NCBI RefSeq assembly: GCF_003443735.1
Contig: NZ_CP031969.1
Coordinates: 1,922,001 to 1,986,000 of the forward strand
Direction of reading: 5' to 3'
DNA length: 64,000 bases
From: Streptomyces sp. CC0208
GTDB lineage: Bacteria; Actinomycetota; Actinomycetes; Streptomycetales; Streptomycetaceae
A program made the translations under genes and the position numbers. Shown here piece after piece: positions 58,696 to 64,000 of this stretch (within the stretch, counting starts at the first letter, position 1; every line of letters begins with the position of its first letter). The notes below the pieces were generated by a model. The model saw only the letters and a program-made list of their open reading frames with translations, made no database searches and was not told the origin of the DNA.

Positions 58696-59062
58696 GATTC
58701 CCGTTCCGGAAGTCAGGGGATGCAAGGTGGTCCAGGCGTCCGAGAAGGGAAGCCCTTGCACTGATCCAATCCAGCCTGTTCTCACTCAGTCAAGACCGGC
58801 CTGGTCACAATTGGCGCCACCCTGTGGTCGGTTGTGAAGGAAAAGCGAAACCGGCACGCGGGGTGCGACTCGGGTTGTAACGGATTCTTGACTCAGGGCG
58901 GCAACAAGCGCTGTCCGAAGAGGCTGTAGTCTCGCCGCAGTTGGCGCCGGTCACACAGGCGTGCAGGAGCCACTCAGGTGTCCCTACGCACCGTCCCGTA
59001 GCGATCATATTCGGTCAGGTCCGCTCGCGCGCGCCGACCGAGACACCCACGAAGGAGGGCTG
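58696..59062. promoter_or_regulatory. Divergent promoter region between binding protein and second conservon
   Basis: These 367 bp separate two divergent starts. TTGGCGCC occurs twice, at 58811-58818 and 58941-58948, each with GGTCACA beside it, before the box in the first copy and after it in the second. This arrangement may be an operator pair. A TTGACT lies on each strand (58793-58788 minus, near 58892 plus). No gene is seen. Confidence 0.45.
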
Positions 59063-61729
59063 GTGTCCACGAACGAGGTGGACGCGTCCACCCGATCGGC
59101 ACCGTCGCCGGACCGGGACGGTGCACGCGGCAACCGGAGCCTGCGGGACTTCGCCGAGCGCTGGCCGTTCCGGCGCAAGCTGAACATCCTGGTGGGTGTG
59201 CCCCTCGCGGTGGTCGCCGCGCTGCTGGCCTATCTCTTCGCCGACCAGGTCGGCCAGTCCCAGGACGCGTCGGACGCGGCCCAACTCGTGCGGGACAGCG
59301 CCCAGGTGGCCAAGCTCGTCGGGCAGTTGGAGGCCGAGCACCAGCAGGCCGTCCTGCTCTCCGTGCGCCACCAGTCCAGCTGGAACGGCGCCACCCCCTC
59401 GCGGACCGCCTACCGCGAGGCCCAGATCCGCGTGGACAACCAGGTCGAGAAGGTCCGAGCGGCCTTCGGCGACCGGCTGCCGCAGGACGAGGCCCAGGCA
59501 CTGCGCGAGGTCGACGGCCTCGAGGACCTGCGGGGCACCATCGAACGGGCCTACCTGCCCGCCGACAACATCGACCCGGCCTACAGCGACGCCGCCAAGG
59601 GCCTGATCGACGGCCTCGGGCTCGACCGCGACCCGGCCCTCGCCGCCACCTTCACCGGCAACCTGCTCGACTCGCTGCTGCGCGCCGACGCCGCGCACGG
59701 TTCCTTCGAGACCGGCGTCTTCTCCGCGACGACCGGCGACTCCAACGCCCTCATCGAGCTGATCGGCGCCATCGGCTCCTACGACGAGTACACCCACCAG
59801 GTGGAACGCTTCGGCCGGTTCGCCACGGCGGACCAGGCCGAGGAACTCGGCGACATCGAGCACAACACGGCCCAGGCGGCGATCGCACGGCAGTACGCAG
59901 AACTCCAGATCGACCCCGGCTCGCTGCAGGCGGAGAGCCCGGCCGAGATCAAGCAGGCCTTCCAGACGGCGCTCGACTCCTACCCGGACTACCGCGCCCA
60001 GGCCCGGACCCGGCTGAAGACCACCACCTCGCTCATCGACCAGATCGCCGACCGCGCCGACACCGCCTCCCGCGACGCGCGCTCGAACGCGGCCTGGTTG
60101 CTCGGATCGGCCCTGCTCGGCTTCGTGCTCTGGCTCGCCTTCTCGGTCGCCGTACGGCGCTCGGTGGTGCGCCCGGTGCAGGCGCTCACCGGTGCCGCCA
60201 AGCAGGTCGCCGAGGTGGCGGGCCGCGAGCTGGCCCGCGTGGCCGACGACGACACCGAGGACACCGGGACACCGTTGCTCCAGGAGATGCCGGTCACCGC
60301 GAAGGACGAGATCGGCGATCTCGCCGCCGTGTTCAACCAGGTGCAGACCACCGCGGTCGCGCTCCTGGAACGCCAGGTGCTCAGCCGCCGCAACGTCGCC
60401 GAGATGTTCGGCAACGTGGGCCGCCGGGTCAGCAACCTGACCACCCGGCAGCTGGCCCTGATCGACGCGGTCGAGCGCGGCGAGACCGACCCCGCGCTCC
60501 TCGAACGCCTCTACAGCATCGACCACATCGCGGTCCGCCTGCGCCGCAACGCCGACAGCCTGATGCTGCTGGCCGGCATCCGCGAGACCGTCCTCGACTC
60601 GGGGCCGCTCGCGCTCACCAACGTGGTCCGCGCCGCGCTCGGCCAGATCGAGGGGTTCCAGCGGGTCTCCCTCCAGGCCGGCACGGAGGTCATGGTCGAG
60701 CCGGACATCATCGGCGACCTCACCCTGATGGTGGCCGAGCTCGTCGAGAACGCCGTGGCGTTCTCGCCCGCCGGCAGCCCCGTCGAGGTGATCGTCAAGG
60801 ACAGCCACGAGGGCGCGCTCGTCGTGATCTCCGACCACGGTCTCGGCATGAGCGCCGAGCGCCTGGAGGAGGAGAACGCCCGCCTCATCCGCCGCGAACG
60901 CCTCGACCTCGTCCCGACGAAGGTGCTCGGCCTGTTCGTGGTGGGCACCCTGGCCCGCCGCTGGGAGGTGGGCGTCGCCCTCTCCCGCACCCCCGGCGGC
61001 GGTGTGACGGCCGAGGTGACGATCCCCTCGTCCCTGCTGCTGACGACGAGCCCGGTGGCGGTGGCCTCCGCCGGTCCGACGAAGACGACGGCGGCGGACT
61101 CCCGTACGGTCCCGGCGGCGGCCACCGCCCCGGGAACGCGCCCGGCACCGGCCTGGGCCTCGGACACCGGCGCGGACACGACACCGGCCCCTGAGCCGGT
61201 CCGAGCGACAGGTCCTACGGCCGTACGGCCCGAGTCCGGCCAGGAGGCGACCGCGGGCCCGGCGGCCCGGGGTACCGAGGCATCGGAGCCCGGCGTCACG
61301 GGGGCCGCCGCCGACGGCGATCACGCTCCCCTCCCCCGCCGGGTCCCGCACCGTGCCCCGGACCCCGAACCCGCCTCCCCCACAGTCCCGTTCGTCCCGA
61401 AGGCCCGCACCGGCGACGTACTCGGCGACGGCGACGGAGGCGACGGCCCCCGTCCCCTGCGTCGCCGGGTCCGCGGTGCCACGCTGCGCACCACGGTCGG
61501 TGCCGACACCGTGCAGAAGACGGCTCCGCCCAAGCCCGCCGACGCGGAGGCCGTACGCGACGCGCTCGACGAGTTCGAGGCGGCCGTGGAGCGCGCCCAC
61601 CGGGACAGCGAGACCGGCAGCCACACCAGACCGGTGTCCGTCGACGACAAGGCCGACGTGGAACCCCATCAGACCGCATCCAACCCCCCGCACGATCAGA
61701 ACCACTCCCCGGAAGGAGCGGAGCAGTGA
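59063..61729 (+). CDS. Conservon sensor-like histidine kinase CvnA (second conservon)
   Basis: An 888-aa NIT-domain sensor kinase. A cytoplasmic tail, a first helix (about 45-65), a NIT-like sensory domain (about 70-335), a second helix (about 345-370) and a HAMP-like linker are followed by 'YSIDHIAVRLRR', with the candidate phosphoacceptor His488 in place. The ATPase has 'ELVENAVAFSPAGSPV' (N box), 'SDHGLGMSAE' (G1) and 'LGLFVVGTLARRW' (G2). The tail is Pro/Thr-rich. The GTG at 59063 follows GAAGGAGG. It heads a complete cvnABCD operon and overlaps CvnB by four bases. Confidence 0.92.
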   Translation: MSTNEVDASTRSAPSPDRDGARGNRSLRDFAERWPFRRKLNILVGVPLAVVAALLAYLFADQVGQSQDASDAAQLVRDSAQVAKLVGQLEAEHQQAVLLSVRHQSSWNGATPSRTAYREAQIRVDNQVEKVRAAFGDRLPQDEAQALREVDGLEDLRGTIERAYLPADNIDPAYSDAAKGLIDGLGLDRDPALAATFTGNLLDSLLRADAAHGSFETGVFSATTGDSNALIELIGAIGSYDEYTHQVERFGRFATADQAEELGDIEHNTAQAAIARQYAELQIDPGSLQAESPAEIKQAFQTALDSYPDYRAQARTRLKTTTSLIDQIADRADTASRDARSNAAWLLGSALLGFVLWLAFSVAVRRSVVRPVQALTGAAKQVAEVAGRELARVADDDTEDTGTPLLQEMPVTAKDEIGDLAAVFNQVQTTAVALLERQVLSRRNVAEMFGNVGRRVSNLTTRQLALIDAVERGETDPALLERLYSIDHIAVRLRRNADSLMLLAGIRETVLDSGPLALTNVVRAALGQIEGFQRVSLQAGTEVMVEPDIIGDLTLMVAELVENAVAFSPAGSPVEVIVKDSHEGALVVISDHGLGMSAERLEEENARLIRRERLDLVPTKVLGLFVVGTLARRWEVGVALSRTPGGGVTAEVTIPSSLLLTTSPVAVASAGPTKTTAADSRTVPAAATAPGTRPAPAWASDTGADTTPAPEPVRATGPTAVRPESGQEATAGPAARGTEASEPGVTGAAADGDHAPLPRRVPHRAPDPEPASPTVPFVPKARTGDVLGDGDGGDGPRPLRRRVRGATLRTTVGADTVQKTAPPKPADAEAVRDALDEFEAAVERAHRDSETGSHTRPVSVDDKADVEPHQTASNPPHDQNHSPEGAEQ

Positions 61730-62202
61730 GCACGTCCACAGGTGACACGCCTACGGAAGGCACCACGCCCGCCGACCTGCAGGCCGCCGCAGCCGACTTC
61801 ACCTGGCTGCTGAACCGTTTCGCGACGGAGACCGCGGGTGTCGTCGACGCCATCGCCGTGTCCTCCGACGGGCTGCTCATCGCCGTGTCGGAGCTGCGTG
61901 AGCACGCGGACTCCGAGCGCCTCGCCGCGATCGTCTCCGGCATCACCAGCCTGGCCGCCGGAGCCTCCGGCAACTACGGCCTCGGCAGCCTCAACAAGGT
62001 CATCATCGACCTGGAGGGGGGCCATGTCCTGGTCTCCGCGATCGGCAGCGGCGCCGTGCTCGGCGTCGTCACCGACAAGGAGGCCAAGCTCGGCAACATC
62101 GCGTACGAGATGACGCTGTTCGCGAACCGGGCCGGCAGTGCGCTCAGCCCCCAGCTCGTACTCGAACTGAAGAACAGCGTCGGCACCGCGGCGAAGCGCT
62201 GA
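61726..62202 (+). CDS. Conservon roadblock/LC7 protein CvnB (second conservon)
   Basis: A 158-aa roadblock/LC7 protein: 'LNRFATETAGVVDAIAVSSD' and 'NKVIIDLEGGHVLVSAIGSG' mark the fold. The GTG start overlaps the CvnA stop (GTGA). GGAAGGAGCGG lies upstream. Predicted partner of CvnA and of the CvnD GTPase at the membrane. Confidence 0.93.
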   Translation: MSTSTGDTPTEGTTPADLQAAAADFTWLLNRFATETAGVVDAIAVSSDGLLIAVSELREHADSERLAAIVSGITSLAAGASGNYGLGSLNKVIIDLEGGHVLVSAIGSGAVLGVVTDKEAKLGNIAYEMTLFANRAGSALSPQLVLELKNSVGTAAKR

Positions 62203-62231
62203 CCGAGGCCGACCGAGGAGGAAGCGCAGTC

Positions 62232-62648
62232 ATGGCGGACGGCAGCACGCCTCCGGACCCGGAGCCGGGCGGTCCCGTGCCCGCCGTACGGCCGTTCCTC
62301 GTCACCGCCGGCCGGGTGGCACCCGATCCGTCCGGCCGGACGATGCCCGTCGAGACCCAGGTGGTGGCCACCGCCGAGGGACTGGCCGTGCTCGACCGGC
62401 TCGCCTTCGAACAGCACGACATCGTCGCCGCGTGCCGCATCCCGCAGTCCATCGCGGAGATCGCGGCCCGGCTGCGGCTGCACCTGAACGTGGTGCGGAT
62501 CCTCGCCGAGGACCTGCGCACCGCGGGACAGCTGACGGTGCACGTGCCCGACACCGGCGTCACCCACGACGCGTCCGTCCTGCGCAGGCTGATCGACGGC
62601 CTGCGCGCCATCCCCGACTCCCGAGGGGTACTCCGTGACACCGACTGA
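62232..62648 (+). CDS. Conservon DUF742 protein CvnC (second conservon)
   Basis: A 138-aa DUF742 protein; 'AVRPFLVTAGRVAPD' opens the domain and 'LRLHLNVVRILAEDLRTAG' is its winged-helix-like part. The ATG at 62232 has GAGGAAG upstream, 29 bp after CvnB. Its end overlaps CvnD by 14 bp, exactly as in the first conservon. Confidence 0.93.
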   Translation: MADGSTPPDPEPGGPVPAVRPFLVTAGRVAPDPSGRTMPVETQVVATAEGLAVLDRLAFEQHDIVAACRIPQSIAEIAARLRLHLNVVRILAEDLRTAGQLTVHVPDTGVTHDASVLRRLIDGLRAIPDSRGVLRDTD

Positions 62649-63237
62649 ACCGGCCACCCGGCCCTCGGCCGCGCCCTCCGCCGCCGTACGACCGCCGCTG
62701 CCGGTCAAAATGGTGATCGCGGGGGGCTTCGGGGTGGGCAAGACCACCGCGGTCGGCTCGATCTCCGAGATCGAGCCGCTGACCACCGAGGCCGCCATCA
62801 CCGAGGTCGCCGCGGGTGTGGACGACCTCAGCCACACCCCGCGCAAGACCACGACGACGGTCGCGATGGACTTCGGCTGCATCACCGTCGACCCGACCCT
62901 GAAGCTGTACCTGTTCGGCACGCCGGGCCAGGAGCGCTTCGGCTTCATGTGGGACGACATCGTCGAGGGCGCGCTCGGCGGTCTGGTCATCGTCGACACC
63001 CGCCGCCTCGACGACTGCTACGCCGCGGTCGACTACTTCGAGCACAAGCAGATCCCGTTCGCCGTCGCCGTGAACGCCTTCGACGGCAGGGTCGAGCACA
63101 CCCTGGACGAGGTCCGCTGGGCCCTCGACGTCAGCGACCGCGTCCCGGTGATCGTCTTCGACGCGAGGGAGCGGGGTTCGGTGCGGGACGCGCTGCTCGT
63201 CGTCCTGGAACAGGCGCTGGCCCGCACGCAGGCATGA
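62635..63237 (+). CDS. Conservon small GTPase CvnD (second conservon)
   Basis: A 200-aa Ras-like nucleotide-binding protein: P-loop 'GGFGVGKTT', 'LFGTPGQERFGFMWDD' (switch II) and 'VAVNAFDG' (NKxD-like). The GTG at 62635 follows GAGGGG and lies inside CvnC. It ends the second conservon, followed by a strong terminator. It is more Ras-like at Q-E-R than the first CvnD (Q-Q-R). Confidence 0.94.
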   Translation: MTPTEPATRPSAAPSAAVRPPLPVKMVIAGGFGVGKTTAVGSISEIEPLTTEAAITEVAAGVDDLSHTPRKTTTTVAMDFGCITVDPTLKLYLFGTPGQERFGFMWDDIVEGALGGLVIVDTRRLDDCYAAVDYFEHKQIPFAVAVNAFDGRVEHTLDEVRWALDVSDRVPVIVFDARERGSVRDALLVVLEQALARTQA

Positions 63238-63240
63238 CGT

Positions 63241-63266
63241 GGGCCGGGGGCGAACTCCCCCGGCCC
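63241..63266. terminator. Perfect 10-bp hairpin between convergent genes
   Basis: GGGCCGGGGG (63241-63250) and CCCCCGGCCC (63257-63266) pair perfectly around a 6-base loop, between the CvnD stop (+) and the permease stop (-). A likely bidirectional terminator. Confidence 0.85.
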
Positions 63267-63271
63267 TCCGC

Positions 63272-63940
63272 CTAGTTGCTCCTGAGCACCCCGCGCGAGA
63301 CCGTGAGCCGGGTGATCCCCCAGAACACCGCCAGCGTCACCAGCGCCATCAGCGCGACCAGCGTGGCCCCGCCCACGACCTTCTCGTAGTTGCGCTGGTA
63401 CAGCCCGTCCACGATGTACCGGCCGAGCCCGCCCAGAGAGACGTACGCGGCGATCGTGGCCGTCGACACGATCTGGATGGCCGCCGAGCGCAGGCCGCCG
63501 AGGATCAGCGGAAGGGCCACCGGCAGTTCGACCCGGAACAGCACCTCCACCTCGTGCATGCCCATCCCGCGGGCCGCGTCCACCGGGGCGGGGTCCACCG
63601 ACCGCATCGCCTCGTAGCTGGTGACCAGGATCGGCGGCACGGCGAGCACGACCAGCGGGATCATCACGTTGATCAGCCCGAACCCGAGCGAGAGGGTCAT
63701 CAGCACCAGCAGACCGAAGGTGGGCACGGCCCGCCCGGCGACGGCGATGAAGGCCAGCGCGTTGCCGCCCCGCCCGACGTGCCCGGTGACGAGCCCCACC
63801 GGCAGCCCGATCGCCGCGGCGATGGCGAGCGCCTCCAGGGTGTACTGGACGTGCTCCCCCAGCCGTGTGGGAATGCCGTCGTAGCCCTGCCAGTGCGCGC
63901 TGTCGCTGAAGAAGGCGTTGATGAAGTTGAGGATGTTCAC
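63272..63940 (-). CDS. Glycine betaine/osmoprotectant ABC transporter permease
   Basis: A 222-aa inner-membrane permease of the OpuCB/OpuCD type with five to six predicted helices. 'RLGEHVQYTLEALAIAAAIG' is near the N-terminus, and the ATPase-contact loop 'DAARGMGMHEVEVLFRVELP' follows. The GTG at 63940 overlaps the TGA of the gene upstream (GTGA), so it belongs to an operon entering from beyond the right edge. Partner binding protein is probably the one at 57730-58695. Confidence 0.92.
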   Translation of the reverse strand: MNILNFINAFFSDSAHWQGYDGIPTRLGEHVQYTLEALAIAAAIGLPVGLVTGHVGRGGNALAFIAVAGRAVPTFGLLVLMTLSLGFGLINVMIPLVVLAVPPILVTSYEAMRSVDPAPVDAARGMGMHEVEVLFRVELPVALPLILGGLRSAAIQIVSTATIAAYVSLGGLGRYIVDGLYQRNYEKVVGGATLVALMALVTLAVFWGITRLTVSRGVLRSN

Positions 63941-64000
63941 CGGGCGGCGACCTCCGGTTCGGGCCGCTGCGCGCGCCGCGCACGCGCGCCGCTCGGCATC
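63937..64000 (-). CDS. C-terminus of the next osmoprotectant operon gene (partial)
   Basis: The last 20 sense codons of a minus-strand gene end in 'QRPEPEVAAR' and a TGA at 63939-63937 that overlaps the permease start. The piece is an Arg/Ala-rich tail with no domain. By position it is probably the ATPase or the other permease of the betaine importer. Confidence 0.6.
   Translation of the reverse strand, partial: MPSGARARRAQRPEPEVAAR

Noticed and set aside
59015..61705. A nearly 900-codon open frame antisense to the second cvnA
   Set aside because: Its composition is that of a GC-driven shadow, and the plus-strand gene has clear NIT, N-box and G-box features.

Overview
The window is high-GC actinobacterial DNA and almost certainly comes from a Streptomyces chromosome. 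The evidence is extreme GC at third codon positions, frequent GTG/TTG starts, rare TTA (bldA-type) leucine codons in a few genes, a geosmin synthase, an AfsA/ScbR-type gamma-butyrolactone cassette, an SSI-type protease inhibitor, two conservon (cvn) operons, and DUF6230/DUF6114 and SAV2148-type proteins. No rRNA, tRNA, CRISPR array, integrase or transposase was seen. About 55 genes, partial genes and gene relics are described.

1-13.8 kb: a partial membrane protein (MAB_1171c-like) runs off the left edge. It is followed by a DUF1697 protein, an MMPL/RND-type exporter, and a macrolide-resistance pair (23S rRNA methyltransferase of the Erm(O)/Lrm type plus macrolide glycosyltransferase Mgt) with a hairpin leader. 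Next are a three-gene carbohydrate ABC importer without its own ATPase, a small-molecule kinase, a divergent LysR/EamA pair, a YbaK-type deacylase and a DEDDh exonuclease.

13.8-33 kb: a SAV2148-type HEPN protein is followed by a copper amine oxidase split into two secreted chains. Then comes a glycogen/trehalose block (glgX, treY, treZ) interrupted by two paralogous M14-type metallopeptidases, an SSI-type inhibitor and a DUF1707-FHA protein. After treZ lie a phosphotransferase homologue with its catalytic Asp substituted, an M24 aminopeptidase, a LysE exporter, a metallophosphoesterase and a PDZ membrane protein.

33-44.7 kb: a gene-poor stretch carries a degenerate tandem repeat. It is followed by geosmin synthase, a hybrid ABC pseudogene formed by deletion, a large NB-ARC/TPR STAND ATPase with two TTA codons, a methyltransferase, an ARMT1-type damage-control phosphatase, and the butyrolactone cassette (TetR, AfsA, divergent TetR). 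In that cassette AfsA and one TetR have TTA codons within their first five codons.

44.7-52.3 kb: secreted and surface functions, namely an S8 protease with P-domain, a membrane-anchored AA10 LPMO, a secreted unknown and the DUF6230-DUF6114 operon. These are followed by decayed genes: an MFS exporter broken by several frameshifts, an AsnC fragment and an unidentified fragment.

52.3-64 kb: an orphan solute-binding lipoprotein precedes a first conservon whose CvnA lacks the usual histidine. A glycine-betaine-type binding protein and permease (both minus strand) flank a second, complete conservon on the plus strand. In each conservon CvnA (sensor-like kinase), CvnB (roadblock), CvnC (DUF742) and CvnD (small GTPase) are tightly spaced or overlapping, as expected for a membrane-associated signalling complex.
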